Shown: piece after piece, positions 10,243 to 24,800 of the stretch
Layout of the letters: each line of letters starts with the position of its first letter
How positions within the stretch are numbered: position 1 is the first letter of the stretch
Origin: Entophlyctis helioformis
Lineage: Eukaryota > Chytridiomycota > Chytridiomycetes > Chytridiales > Chytriomycetaceae
NCBI GenBank assembly: GCA_025526915.1
Contig: JAHLKH010000006.1
Location: 124,001-188,000, forward strand
Length of the DNA: 64,000 bases
Direction: 5' to 3'
Notes under the pieces: model-generated
What the model was told of the DNA's origin: nothing
The model's input: only the letters and a program-made list of their open reading frames with translations
Databases searched by the model: none
Translations under genes and position numbers: made by a program

Positions 10243-10656
10243 CTACTCCTTGGGAAGCTGGAAACCACCACTGCCACCGCCGCCGTTGGCGAGTGCTGGT
10301 CCGTCGGCGATCTCGGTGCGGCTCGGAGCAGACTCCTTGGGAAGCTGGAAACCACCGCTGCCACCGCCGCCGTTCGCGAGTGCTGGTCCATCAGCGATCT
10401 CGGTCTGGCTCGGAGCGGACTCCTTGGGAAGCTGGAAACCACCACTGCCGCCGCCGCCGTTGGCGAGTGCTGGTCCATCGGCGATCTCGGTCTGGCTCAG
10501 AGCAGACTCCTTGGGAAGCTGGAAACCACCGCTGCCACCGCCGCCGTTCGCGAGTGCTGGGGCCACCTGCTTGACGCTATCGTCTGTGCCAGTAGGGACT
10601 GGAGCGGCAGCAACTGTTGCGACAAGGGCCAGGAGAGCGATAAGGATGTTGCGCAT
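10243..10656 (-). CDS. small secreted Gly-rich tandem-repeat protein
   Basis: A 137-residue, intronless frame. Residues 1-17 (MRNILIALLALVATVAA) are a textbook signal peptide, followed by APVPTGTDDSVKQVA. The rest is three full copies and one partial copy of a 29-residue unit (87 bp): PALANGGGGSGGFQLPKE then SA.S.TEIADG. The last copy stops right after PKE. Copies differ by single substitutions (ALSQ, APSQ, APSR), so they are recent. No dibasic Kex2 site separates units; the only regularly placed charge is the PKE. It could be a structural wall or mucilage protein, or a precursor cut into repeated peptides; no function is assigned. A TATA-like box lies about 65 bp upstream. Confidence 0.7.
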   Translation of the reverse strand: MRNILIALLALVATVAAAPVPTGTDDSVKQVAPALANGGGGSGGFQLPKESALSQTEIADGPALANGGGGSGGFQLPKESAPSQTEIADGPALANGGGGSGGFQLPKESAPSRTEIADGPALANGGGGSGGFQLPKE

Positions 10657-10720
10657 GATGACTGGGACTGGATGCGAGTCGGTGTGCTGATGCCTGGCTG
10701 TTGAGGGGCGAGAAGGCCGG

Positions 10721-10730
10721 CATTTTATGC
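10721..10730 (-). promoter_or_regulatory. TATA-like box for the secreted repeat protein
   Basis: On the minus strand GCATAAAATG precedes the ATG by about 65 bp, comparable in form with CATAAAAG before the DPP5-like gene. Confidence 0.5.
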
Positions 10731-10911
10731 AGTGTGCACGCAGTGGCAGGGGTCCAGGGGTTCAACACGGGTCCTCGTTCATGCAGCAAGGAAGGTCAGG
10801 TTTGCGTTGAAGGCGGCGAAATGATCTGGGCTGGACGAGACTGAAAGAGCGCGGACGAGACTGAAAGGCAGTGAACGGGACTGAACGGGACTGAGAGGGA
10901 CACAGGCGCAA

Positions 10912-10956
10912 GCATGAGCCAGTGCATGAGCCAATGCATGAGCCAATGCATGAGCC
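10912..10956. repeat. 12-bp minisatellite (GCATGAGCCAAT)n
   Basis: Nearly four tandem copies with one substitution among them. Confidence 0.85.
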
Positions 10957-11370
10957 CAGTGCTGAGCCGTGCGCTGAACCTCCGCTCAGGGTCCTTTCAG
11001 TCTCGGGGTCGTCGGTGCGGGTCAGATGCCGCCAGACGTGTGACCGGCAGCGTCGGCTCGGCAATGTCTCCGGATGGCAACGGCCGGACAAACTTGGCTC
11101 CTCTCGGCTCGGCTCGACCCTGGCCTCCACCATTGAGCCCAACTCTGACTCTGCCTCCAACCCCATCACCACAGCCACCTGTCTCTTCTAATCTGCATTC
11201 GCACTGCTATGGCTGTCTGCCATGACCTGCATATCCAATACATCACAAGGATCCATATCATGCATATCCGACACACCATACAAGATACGCAGCATGAACT
11301 GGTGGATGTGTGCAAGGGCCGCATTCAATCATCACACTCGTGCATTCTGGGCCCAAAAGTGTAGGCGTCG

Positions 11371-12457
11371 TCACGGCAGCTGAAGAGGAGACAGCTCGAC
11401 GGCAGAGCAGCTGAAAGGCGACGAGCAGTGGGATTCGGAATCAGACTGCATCAAGTCGATGACCACGAGGGTGGTGGGGCAGCAACATCGCTCCATTTGC
11501 TGCAGATGCAGTATTTGGTATAGCAGCAGTAACCGTAGTCGGCTTTGCTGGGGCCTGGGCTGCTGTGCTGTGACTGATTGCTGCAGCTCTTGGCTGTAAG
11601 TCGTCGGCGACTGGCCAAGTGTTGGTCGCACGCTCCGCAGTGGCGACCGTCTCTCTATTCTGCCCTCGCCGTCATCAAACTCGTCGAAAGAACGCTTGTG
11701 ACGAGCTACCAGAGACGAGCCACGTGTATGGCTACCAGGCATCATCACGCCGCTCAGCCCAAGGCCGAAAAGTTGGCTACCTGTTGAGTTACTCAATTGA
11801 GCCGGCTTGGTAGCCTCGTCGAATCCGGCCTCTATGTGAGCATCCGTGTTGCTGATGCTGCTGATACTGATGATCTCGCTTTGAAAATGCGACGATCCAG
11901 TTGATGCTGTCAGTCTTGACAAGACAAGCGACGACGGCGTGGTTGCCCGCGACGAAGGATATGAACACGCTCTTGCAGATGGTGTCGTCAATGGCGTTGA
12001 CGCTTGTGATGGAATGTATGAGCTGCAGACCGAGTATGCTGGCGTTGGTGGTGTTGATGGCCAAGATGGCAAGCAATCCGTCGACGCATGCCACACGATG
12101 ACTGTGGCGCGTTGTCCGATGCCTCGCTGCGAGGCGGCTCGCTCGCGTGGCGTCGTGCCTGTCCAAACCATGATCCATAGCCATTTCCAATCCGTCAGCC
12201 AGACGGCCGGTCATCCCGACACGCTGCAGCCAAGCCACAAAACAACACGCAAGAAGAGCCGGAACTGCGAAAGATACAGCAGCAAGAGCCAGCCATGCTG
12301 ATACTGATGCTGCTGCCGCTCTTGAGCATAGCCGCAGACTGGCGACCCGCATCATCCGACGCATGGCACTTACAGCTGCAATGCATTCGAGAAGCGCATT
12401 TTGACGGAGTTTGTCTCGAACGTCTCGCAGAAAAGCGTCCGTTCGCGGGGTTTCCAC
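11371..12457 (-). CDS. putative membrane protein, reading frame split
   Basis: Two adjoining frames each look coding. From 12457 to about 11880 a frame starts METPRTDAFLRDVRDKLR and contains a hydrophobic helix (WLALAAVSFAVPALLACCFV) and further apolar stretches (GLLAILAINTTNASILGLQL; KSVFISFVAGNHAVVACLV). From about 11880 to 11371 a second frame gives a Ser-rich tail (HIEAGFDEATKPAQL; HKRSFDEFDDGEG). They overlap near 11880 with no usable intron, so either a one-base error or a mutation separates them, or only one is real. Helix followed by a Ser-rich cytoplasmic tail suggests a receptor-like or transporter-like protein, but no family is recognised. Confidence 0.3.
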
Positions 12458-14297
12458 GGCGAGAGTGGTGCGTGGGCGGACGGTGGCGGGCTTGTACCAG
12501 CGGTACGGTGCGAAGCGATGCAGCTGATCGGCGGGAGTGGCCCAAGTGCTGTCGTTGCTGGCATTGTTGTTATGGATGCCTGCTTGATTGTCAAAATGAA
12601 AGTCTTGGGCAGAAGCGCAAGTCGGCGCTGTGGATTTGGCGAGCTGTGATGATGGCTCATCATGGGCTGTGACGGTGGCTCAGCATGGGCTGTGATGCAG
12701 CTACGTGATCTCGCCTGATGCTCGCAGTCTTGCAAGCGATCCGTCTGTCTGTGAATGGCAATGTGCCTGGTGTTTGCAGATGCATCGCAGTTGACCTGCA
12801 ACGAGCAAAGAGCGAGTCTGTCCATCAATGGCGTGTGAGACGGATAGCGACGAGGCAGGCTGCAAGGACATCTCATGGACACCGCACAGAGACGCCAGGG
12901 ACAGAGGCGAGTGTTGGATGCTGCTGCTCGAGTCGTTGGCGTGCCTGACTGCTGCAGAGCATTGGATGCAGCCAGCCAGCCAGCCAGCCAGCCAGCCCGT
13001 TTTGGATGGATGGATCCATGGACGTTGTCGCGACAACCACTGCGAGCACCATCAAGGCTGTCTCGTGCATGGGCAGCGTGTGCGGGGCGAGAGGGCGGGA
13101 GCGAGGAGGGCACACTGGCGGCCGTGGCATCAAGCACCAGTGGAAGAACATCGCACGCCTGCAACTGGCCGCACACTTGGCTGACTCGGCCTCGCAGGCT
13201 TTGTTGCTGCTGCTGTTGGTGCCGTGAGATGGACAGCACACATGAATGCGAGACACGCACAGTCTGCACGCGGACACGGACGCGACTGACCAAGCGGGGC
13301 GACCAAGCGAGTGCAGCACAACAGGACGCTCTCTGTCACAGCTCACAGCACGGCAAGAGCAAGTCAGCAGCACTCGACGATCCAGTGCAGTCCAGTGCAG
13401 TCCAACAGCGACGATCAAGCAGCCACTCGACTGCAAGCGTTCACACGGGACAGACAGACGCATGCATCTGGCCATCCAAACCACTCGCACACAAGCCACG
13501 TCAAGTGGACAAGAGAGTCAAGCCACTCCAAGCCATTCCAGGTCAAGTGGACAGAGAGCCAAGAGTCCCGTGGCTCGCACAGTCCGAGGGACCAACACCA
13601 GCCTCTTGGGGGCAGCAACTGGCTGCTGTTGGTTGCGCAGACTGTGCGGCATTAGCGATCGACTGACGCCTGTCTGGCACTGCAGGGCTGCTGCGCTGTG
13701 GAGCAAGGCGGGCTGGAGTGGCTGGGCATATGGAGAGCTGCTTGGCAAGACTGCTGGCTGCTGGCTGTTGGTGGGAGGGATGGGAGGGATGGTGGGTACA
13801 TGGCTGTCAGGGGCGAGTGTTGGACAGCTGGCGGATAAGTGTCGGTTGGGAGTGGGAGTGGCAGGCGTATGCAGACTGGCAGGACGTGGTGGCAGCAGCT
13901 GGCAGCAGCTGGCTGTGGCATGCAGGCTGTTGCTGTTCCCGCCGCTGTTTGTTGTTGCTGGTCCAAGATGCGCTTCGGATCGTGGCTGGCTGGCTGGCTG
14001 GCTTGTGCTGACTGCCGCTCTCGGCAAGACAGCAAGGCGAGTGGGGCGGGCGATCGGTGGGCGGCACAGCACTGGCTGGCATCCACAACCAAGGTAGGCT
14101 TGGACAGCCTCGCTCAGTCTCACTCAGTCGACAACGGTAGCCGCCACGCACAGACACGTTTCCTGTCCAAGTGGCAATGCCGCCTCAGCAGCCAATCAGC
14201 CGTCGCCAGCTCGATCTGTGCCAAGCCATCGTCATCAAGTGGCCAAGCAGATGCTGCACCACACAGGCTGTCTGTCTGTCTGTCTGCACCAGCTGCC
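12458..14297. other. low-complexity intergenic DNA
   Basis: No frame on either strand has recognisable protein features. It is rich in simple words: (CCAG)n at 12971-12997, (TGGC)n at 13983-14002, a TCCAGTGCAG duplication near 13381-13400, and (CTGT)n at 14268-14286. Confidence 0.5.
12971..12997. repeat. (CCAG)n tetranucleotide repeat
   Basis: About six to seven perfect units; same motif family as the MAF1 intron repeat. Confidence 0.9.
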
Positions 14298-14305
14298 TAT
14301 AAAAG
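14298..14305 (+). promoter_or_regulatory. TATA box (TATAAAAG)
   Basis: A perfect TATAAAAG lies 76 bp before the ATG at 14381, after a (CTGT)n tract. It is the main reason for calling a gene downstream. Confidence 0.6.
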
Positions 14306-14380
14306 CCATCGGCTGTCCCTATCTCGCTTGCTCAGCATCAACAGCCAACAGCCAACAACCAACGCTCTCTGCATCCAAAC

Positions 14381-14913
14381 ATGATCCATGACAACGTCCA
14401 CGCATCTGCACTCGCTTCGGCTGGCTTCCCTCCCGTCACTGCTCGCTCGGCTGCTGCACCAAAGCCAAGTGCCACATCGGCATCCACCTCGTCTGGCAGC
14501 ACGCTGTCGCCTGCACATGGCTCCAACACGATCAGCAAACGCACCAGCTCGCTCGAACTCGCTCAGATGAATCCTGCACCGTCTGCACCGATGGCCCTGT
14601 GTCGCCTCTGATCTGCATCCAAGACACGCTGCATCTCTCGCTCTCTGTCCATACCCTGCAGATCCTGAACATCCAGCACTCCCAATACATCTATTCATCC
14701 ATCACCAGCTGTCCATTCATGCAACCAAGACGTCCACTTCGTGCCAAGAAGAGCGCGCAGTCAGTGGACGTCGCAGCTCTGGCTGTCGAGACATACGACA
14801 CACTGATCAACAGCCATCAGCCAAGTGTTCTTTGCCTCAAGACGCCCAAGCTGAAGTCGGCACTTGGCCTGCTCTGCCCTGCAAAGCCAGCACCCGTTGG
14901 TGGACGCGTCTGA
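14381..14913 (+). CDS. hypothetical small protein
   Basis: Exon 14381-14598 can be spliced (GTGTCG...CACCAG) to 14709-14913 to give 140 residues. The first half is Ser/Thr/Ala/Pro-rich with SKRTSSLELAQMNPAP; the second is basic then helical (RAKKSAQSVDVAALAVETYD; LKTPKLKSALGLL). The TATA box supports transcription. Downstream, 14930-15092 holds another coding-looking frame (NKLSLKACGLAVTLKSASK ending in DPDFDPV) that is out of phase, so the C-terminus may be longer with a missed intron or a one-base frame break. No family recognised. Confidence 0.35.
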
Positions 14914-15279
14914 TACTGGCCACGCCCGGCCTGCCCGACGGCGACCCGTCCAACAAGCTCAGCCTCAAGGCATGCGGCCTGGCTGTCACGCTCAAGTCTG
15001 CCAGCAAGTGCGACACTGCTGCCATCTACACTGCGTTCCAGATGCAGAAGACAGCCAGCGTCAGTCGCGATCCAGACTTTGATCCTGTCTGAGATCTGGG
15101 CCGAAAGCAGCCTGTCTATTGGGAGAGTACAGGGTCTGTTTCACATGTTCAATTTCATCTCAAAAGTGATTCTTGACGGCTAGCCTTGTTGGCGAAGGTA
15201 AGTGTGCATTTGGCCGTTTGCGTCGATATCAAAAATAAAAATATTTGTATAACATTGGCGAAAAGTCAAACAAGAAGGA
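14914..15279. other. spacer with residual coding-like frame
   Basis: Positions 14930-15092 keep an open frame with plausible amino-acid character that cannot be joined cleanly to the upstream gene. The remaining 190 bp before the tRNA is AT-richer than its surroundings and shows no feature beyond tRNA upstream sequence. Confidence 0.35.
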
Positions 15280-15352
15280 GCTTCGATGGCGCAGTCGGTA
15301 GCGCGTGAGTCTCATAATCTCGAGGTCGTGAGTTCAAGCCTCACTCGGAGCA
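15280..15352 (+). tRNA. trnM(cau): tRNA-Met (CAU), elongator type
   Basis: A 73-nt cloverleaf. The acceptor arm GCTTCGA pairs with TCGGAGC, discriminator A. The D arm has TGGCGCAGTCGGTAGCGC (A box). The anticodon loop is CTCATAA, anticodon CAT. The T arm is GTGAG-TTCAAGC-CTCAC (B box GTTCAAGCC). No intron. Sequence around the anticodon (AGTCTCATAATCT) matches eukaryotic elongator tRNA-Met, not initiator, which would carry A54/A60 and an AT first pair. A T-rich run (CTTCTTTTT) right after the 3' end would terminate Pol III. Confidence 0.95.
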
Positions 15353-15709
15353 ACTTCTTTTTGCCCGGCTACCCCGCCATCCTCAACAGCCACTCTGTTC
15401 GCTCTCCTTTTGCCAACCACGCCACACACTCTGCCCGCTGCGCACTGGCTCTGCGTCTGCCATGCTCAGGCTCTCTCCAGTTGCGTCCGCTCGCCTCGCG
15501 AATGTGCGCATTTCTTCAGGCGGCCCATGGTGTGTTCCAGCGTACTTAATGGATACATCACCATGGACGTGTCGGACCAGGGGGATGACATAACTGAGGG
15601 ATCTACGCACGGCCTTAAGCTCGAAAGGGTATGGCATCTAGTGTCTTGGGGACTGGGAATCTTCTTGGAATGAACTTTGGCATCACTTGGACAGTCGCAT
15701 TCATTCAAA
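15353..15709. other. spacer between tRNA and PRP43 3' end
   Basis: Contains the Pol III terminator run and the PRP43 3' UTR. Small open frames on both strands have no recognisable features. Confidence 0.4.
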
Positions 15710-18303
<2,594 letters not shown>

Positions 18304-18524
18304 CACTTGGTGGTGGTTGCGTCGAAAACCACAACAAAAAAGAAAAGGCGACTGCGGCCGTCTGGCTGGCTGTATGGCGACTGCTGCCGTCTGGATGTAT
18401 GGCTGGCTGGATGCATGGCTGCATGCCTGCCTGGCTGGATGCACCAACCGGCACGATCGTACTGACACTCACACAGATGCAGATCTGCTGCTGTAGCACC
18501 TGCCGCTCGCCTTGGCGCACTCGC

Positions 18525-18532
18525 CATAAAAG
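18525..18532 (+). promoter_or_regulatory. TATA-like box (CATAAAAG)
   Basis: Lies 40 bp before the ATG of the DPP5-like gene, in the shared 268-bp interval with PRP43. Confidence 0.55.
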
Positions 18533-18571
18533 CCGGTGCTTTCCGGCTTTGCTTCAACCCGTGTTCCGGTC

Positions 18572-21500
18572 ATGACGCTCAAGATCGTTGCACTGCTCGC
18601 TGCTGCTGCTGCTGCTGCTGCTACCGCCGCTGGCGCCAAGCCGCAGACCGACGGCCGCCCCATGCGGGCCGAGGTGCGCCGTTTGCCCGTAGTGCCCTGC
18701 GTCTGCCTCTGCGTGTGCACCAGCCGCTGCTGACCCCCGCCGGCCCACCGCACAGGACCTTGTGTCGATGCACCGGCTGACGACGCCCGTGCCGTCGCCC
18801 AGCGGCCGCGTCGCCGTGTTCTCGGCGTCGCAGTACTCGGTCGCCACCGACTCGACCGTGTCGACGCTGTACCTGTCGCACCTCAACTCGCCCAACCCGC
18901 TGCCGCCGTTCGCCCTCGGCACCGGCCTCGGCTCCGACCCGTTCTGGCTGGCCGACAACCTGCTCGCCATCCGCTGCCCGCGCAACGGCGTGTCGCAGAT
19001 CTGCTACGCCAACCTGGCCAACATCCACAACGGCTCCGCCGTCGAGTTTGTGCAGCTCACCACGCTGACCGCCGGCATCTCGTCGGCCAAGTTCAGGCCG
19101 CTGCCCGCCTCGTCCGGCGTCCTTGCCTTCACCTCGACCGTCGCCATCAAGCCCAAGCCCAAGTTCGCCTCGGGCGTCGTGTACGGTGAGTGGCCGGCCG
19201 TCGTCCAAGTCCGCCCATCCGAGGCTGCGCTGACCCGCCCACACTCCGCCTCCGCTCCTGTGCGGCTTGCATCCCCGCCCACGCCCACGCCCACGCAGAC
19301 AAGCTGTTTGTCCGCCACTGGGACAAGTACCTCGACCCGGCCTCGCGCAGCCACCTCTTTGTGACCCGCCTGGCCGTCGACACCGAGGCGGGCACCGTGG
19401 CCGTCGACGGCGACCTGCTCGATCTCTTTGTCGACACGCCTGATCTCGAGACGCCGGTGCGTGCCCTGTGCTTTCGCATGAGCCCACTGCTCCTTGCACT
19501 GCTCCTGGCTCTGCTGCTCCTGGCTCTGCTGCTCCTGGCACTGCACTGCCGTGCCATCGCTGCGATCTTGCATCGGGCTCATTCCGAGGCTCTCTCGTGA
19601 TGCGTCGTGCCCAACTGACCCGCCCTGTGCTTGTCACTTGACTGGCACAATCAGATTGCTCCGTTCGGCGATGCCACCTCCTACGACATCAGCCCCGACG
19701 GCAACGTCATCGCCTTCGCGTCTCGCGTCCCAGAGCACAAGGCTGCCTGGAACACCAACATCGACATCTACCTTGTCCGCACCGACGCCACCTACCCTCC
19801 CATCCCCATCTCGCAGAACAACCTTGGCGCGGATGCCCTCCCGCTCTTCTCTCCCGACGGAAAGTCGGTCGCTTGGCTCCAGATGAAGGTGGGCTCATGC
19901 TGGATGGATGTGCATCCATCAATGCTTCCACCGTTGGTCCAGGCCTGATCTGACCGTGTGCGCTTGCCATGAATGCGTGCGGGCATGCATTGGTGGACAG
20001 ACTCCCGGATACGAGTCCGACATCAACAAGGTTGCCGTCTACGATCTGACCAAGAAGAAGACTACGATCCTTGGCAAGAAGTGGGATCGCAGCCCCGAGT
20101 CGCTCGTCTACATCTCCGACACCGTGCTCGCCACGACGGTCCAGGACAATGCGCGCATGAAGGTGTACACGGTCGACACTGCCACTGGCAAGATCGCTGC
20201 CCGCACCCACGAGGCCGCCACCCACGCCATTTCGCTCGTGCCTGGCACCAACTCCCTCATTGGCCTTGTGCACAGCATGAAGTTCCCCGACGAGGTCGCG
20301 CTCATCGACACCAAGGAGTGGAAGACCACGTTCATCACCAGCCTCAACGAGGATGCCATCAGCGAGCTCAATCTGTCTGATCCCGAGGTGAGCATCCACA
20401 TCCCTGACATGGCTGGCGCTGCTCGAGCCCATGCGTGGCTGCCACTGACCACACTCGCGATCGTTGTTCTGGCATTGCAGGAGCTGTGGTTCAAGGGTGC
20501 CAACAACGAAAAGGTGCACTCGTGGGTGCTCAAGCCGCCTGGCTTTGACAAGAAGAAAAAGTACCCGCTTGCGTTCCTCATCCACGGCGGTCCTGAAGGT
20601 GCTTGGAACGACGACTGGTCGTACCGCTGGAACCCGCAGGTCTTTGCTGCCCAGGGCTTCTTTGGTAAGTGACGCATCCTTGCCCTGCGTGGTGTGGCCA
20701 ATGCGCGCAGATATTGTGCTGACTGATCCACTGGCTCCTCTGGCCCCCCTGGCTGACCCTCGTCGCAGTCGCCACGGTCAACTTCCACGGATCCACCGGC
20801 TTTGGCCCCGAGTTTGAGCGCGCCATTCTCGGCAACTGGGGTGGCGCTCCGTACCAGGATCTCATGAAGGGTCTGTCGGCTGTGCTTGACGCGTACCCGC
20901 AGATCGACCGCCGTCGCGTGGCTGGTCTTGGTGCCTCGTATGGCGGCTACATGATCAACTGGATCAACGGCCATTCGCGCCGCTTTGCTTGTCTTGGCAA
21001 GTTATCGCCCCCTCTCCCTGCCCCTCCGCTTTCCCTCTAGTCATGCTAACGACTGCCACCGCACACAGTCAACCACGACGGCATGTTCGACACGGTGTCG
21101 GCCTATTTTGCGACCGAGGAGCTGTGGTTCCCCGAGTCCGAGTTCACGGGCACGCCGTTCGACCGCAAGGCCGCCAAGGTGTACCAAAAGTACTCGCCCA
21201 GAGCCTTTGCGCACAAGTGGGAGTCGCCCACGCTCGTCATCCACGGCGAGCTCGACTACCGTCTCTCTGTCACGGAAGGCCTGTCGACGTTTACGGCCCT
21301 CCAGCGCCGCAACATCCCCTCGAAGCTGCTGTACTTCCCCGACGAAAACCACTGGGTGCTCAAGCCGGCCAACTCGCTTCTGTGGCACTCTGAGATTGTC
21401 GACTGGATCTCGCACTGGACGAGCGAGAAGGTGGTCGACGTCACGGGCGGCGGCAAGGACGAGCCGGTTCCGTCGGACGGCTTCGAGCTCGACGTTGACA

Positions 21501-21598
21501 TTGATCTCGGATCTGGCAACATCGACTTTGACATTGTGCTTGATGGCTCGGACATGGTCCCCGGCGACGACCAGCCGATCTTCCAGGTGCAGGGTTGA
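18572..21598 (+). CDS. secreted S9-family peptidase, DPP5-like
   Basis: Eight exons: 18572-18673, 18756-19185, 19299-19456, 19655-19888, 20001-20387, 20481-20664, 20769-20996 and 21069-21598; 750 residues. An Ala-rich signal peptide (MTLKIVALLAAAAAAAATAA) starts it. Residues about 30-440 form the beta-propeller (SPSGRVAVFSASQYS; SPDGNVIAFASR; SPDGKSVAWLQM are propeller blades). The alpha/beta hydrolase part has HGGPEGAWNDDW, the nucleophile motif GASYGG (Ser555), GELDYR (Asp637) and ENHW (His669). DPP5 enzymes release dipeptides outside the cell. A 50-residue acidic Asp-rich tail follows the catalytic domain and is not typical. Intron 7 starts GCAAGT rather than GT: only G|GC...CAG|TC keeps the VNHDGMF frame. 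Phases of all other introns fit. Confidence 0.93.
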
Positions 21599-21808
21599 AG
21601 CGTCTCGAGGACTTGCTTGGCGCCAGCATACTTGCCTTGTTTTAGTGTGCAACACAGTGGTATTGCCATTCCCGCAGTGCAACAGGAGCCCTGACACGAG
21701 TGATATGCTGAATGAATTCCATTTGTCTGGGGCAGACTTGCTCGTGGTGCGATCAGATCTGCTGTTCATTCATGTCCATCCATCACACAATATCCACAAA
21801 GCAAAGAG

Positions 21809-21845
21809 CGCTAGCAAAGAACGCTAGCAAAGAAGGCTAGCAAGC
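21809..21845. repeat. 12-bp repeat (GCTAGCAAAGAA)n
   Basis: Three copies between the convergent DPP5-like and Zn2Cys6 genes. Confidence 0.8.
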
Positions 21846-21863
21846 AAGCATGCGGGGGGTATA

Positions 21864-24800
21864 TCACTGCAGACTGCTCCGTCTGCTGCCATCACTGTCG
21901 CTTGCGTCTTCTGGTCCAGCCAGCACGTGGTCAAGCATGCGACTCAACTCGTCCATCCCGTGGGCCACAACCGCAAACTCCCGTCCGATCCTTGCGAGTG
22001 CATCCATCGCCATGCGCACCTGCCCAACGCCGGCATCGCGCTCGAGAACGCCTTTTTTGATACCAGACACGACCGCTGTGCCTGCCTCGAAGATCAGCTT
22101 GCTCATGATGGGAGTCACCTCGGCAAAGTCTGGGTTCTGCTCGAGGAACACCTTGACGATCTGCATGATGCATCCAGACGACTCGAGGCAGATGCTCTGC
22201 GACGTCTCGATCCCTTGCTCGACCGGGAGCTGCGGGGTGTAGCTCTGGTCTTGGCGCATCTGTGAACCGTGGAGCACCAGGCGAGAGTAGTGGTAGCAGG
22301 CAAGGAGAAACGCAAACGGCCATGCGAGCGGGGGTTTGTCGCTGCTGCTGCTGTCGCTGCTGTCGCTGCTGTCGCTGCTTTCGCTATTTTCGCTGCTTGG
22401 AGACGCATGGTCGAGTGGTGCGGTCGAGGCTGCCGTTGCTGCTGCATCGTCATGCCGCGGTCGCTTGGCTCGACGTCCAGCATCCCCAGCGCCGCTCTCG
22501 TCAACAGACAGTCGCTTGGATGGACCAGTGTCCGACGCGTCGTCCGTCGCCGTCGTCAATGTGTCGCGTGCTCCACCGGCCGACGGTCGACTGGCTGCTC
22601 CCGCAGTGTACCGTTGAATGACGCTGCGCACCTCATCGACCGTAATCAAGCAACGGTACGCTGGTGCCACAACACGCCACTCGGGCGGCAGCTGGTTGAG
22701 CCACTTGAGCAGCTCGCGGTCAAGAGCCCAGCGCTGGCTCTCAAGCTCGTCCAGTCGCGCTTGGTCGGCCAGCGTCAGACTTGGCTTCTGGTTGCCTCTA
22801 GATTGCTGCAGTTTAAGCTGTTGGCGTATCTGTAACCAGCACTCTTTCTCAATCCACCGAAACTGGAGCACGCGGTCAAAGATCTCAAGAAGCACCATGC
22901 GTGCGCTGTACGGCGTCATGAGAGGTTGAATACGGGCCAGTTTTCGCAGCTGCAGATATCTGCCGTGGCCTTGCTCCTGCTGCTCCTGCTGTTGCTGTTG
23001 ATTATCACTTTGATCCCTATGTCGATCGCTGTGCCAAAATATTGTACCGTGGTCATGGCGGTGGCGGTGGCGGTGGCGGTGGCGCGATTGGCGAACGTCA
23101 CCCCCCATGTCGTTGGAACCATGGCGTGCATCCCAAAGCGATCCGTGTGGAAGAGACGGACGATAAATGTCGCTGAACGCGTCGCCCGGGATGTTGTTGA
23201 CAATGGCGACCTGAACACTACTCTCGTACAGCGACCACCAGAGCCGGCGTGTAAGCTCTTCCGTCTGCTCGTCGACCTCTTGAACGCCTGCTGGTCCGCT
23301 TTGGCTCACGAGTGACTTTTGATGCATGTAGAGCTGCATCAGACGCGCGGCTGCGGCAACAATAACAAGGCCCTCCACACGGCCAGTATCTGCCAGACGA
23401 GCTCTGATGGATTAGCAAGCAAGAAAGTAGGCAACCTTAACTCGGCGAGACATGCGGTTGATGCGGCAGGTCTGACTCACCTCGAGCATAGTTGCCCATC
23501 AGCAACAGACCGAGAATGTTGGGCAGCGACACTGTCTGCAGCGCACCGATCAGATATGACTTGGCTGCCTCGTAGAACATATCGCCATCAAACCGCCGGC
23601 TGATGGTTGCAGTGGCAGTGGCAGTGGCAGTTGCTGGCTCTCTGCTTGAGACTAGTGACGATGGCAAAGAGGACGGCTGTAACGGGAACAGCATGCCGTG
23701 TGCGTACATGGCGTTGAGGAGCAGCGGCGGATGGCTGTCAAGGTTCATAAAGAACCACGACGGCAGCACCACGCCGCTCTGCTTGGGCATCACGTATGTG
23801 AACCACCGCTCGAGCAGATCCAGGCGGATCGATGGCGGTGGCACCAGCGGGTACGCATCGGGATGTCCTGGTGCAGAGGCAGGCCCGGCAGCAGAGGCTG
23901 AAGAAGAGGCGGACGCGGCAGTCGTTGGATGGACGTCGGCGTCGGTCTGGTCGGCCATACCAAAGGCACTGCGAATGGCTGCAAGGTGCATCTGGCTGCT
24001 GCGCGGCGAGCTGGGCCGCATCACGCCGCGTGTTGGTGCGTGTGCGTGTGCGTGAGTGTCTCGGTCTCTGGCTCTCGATGAGAGCGTGCAGGAGCGGCCG
24101 TGGCTGGCTGGATCCCACGCCGAGGCAGACGCAGATGCAGACGCAGCAGTTCCGTGGCGAGCGAGTCCACCAGAGCCAGCCGGTGGTCGCTGCGATCTGG
24201 CCCGGATGGCCAGCTCAAGCCGGTTGATCTCGGCCTGCAGCACCGCGACATACTCGGCGGTCTTCTTGGGACGCAGCGAGCGGTCGAAGCGGCACACGAG
24301 CTTGCGGCTGACGCAGTTGGGACACGATCCAATGGGGCCGAGGCAGCGTATTTTCTGTCGAATATTCGGGCCATGGCACATTTGTTTGGAGCGTCAGTCT
24401 CTGTCCGTCCAGCGCCACAAGCCGGCGCTCGATGAACCGATCGGCCAGTGCGCGGGGGCTGGTGGCGAGTGTGCGGGACAGGCTCCTGTCTGCAGGGGCT
24501 CGCTGGCCAGACAGCCACGGCACAGGTCACAAACCACAAGCCACGCCGGCTGCACACACCTTGCTGTGGCAATAGTCGCACGCAATCGACAGCCGAGACC
24601 AGCGCGGCTGCTGGCCACGCATCTTCTTGTCCGTCAGAGGCTGCGTGGCGGAGTCGTCGTCTGGCTCGGCTGGTTCGTTGCTGCTGTGGTTGGCTGCTGT
24701 CGGGTCTCATGGCTGCCACGAGGAGGGCCAAGTGGACCAAGTGGGCCGGCAACCTCGACGGAGCAGGCGCTGGCGGCTGGTTGTGTGTCTGAGGGTGCTG

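Larger units (their letters stand above)
10657..11370. other. intergenic with minisatellites
   Basis: Apart from the promoter above, it holds GAACGGGACT repeats (10872-10893) and a GCATGAGCCAAT minisatellite (10912-10956). Open frames here translate repeats and are not credible genes. Confidence 0.5.

Noticed and set aside
10762..11178. Cys/Ser-rich 138-codon frame on the minus strand
   Set aside because: Its core is the GCATGAGCCAAT minisatellite; no signal peptide or other support.
15383..15637. 84-codon frame between tRNA-Met and PRP43
   Set aside because: No recognisable motif, lies in the expected PRP43 3' flank, and competing frames exist on the other strand.
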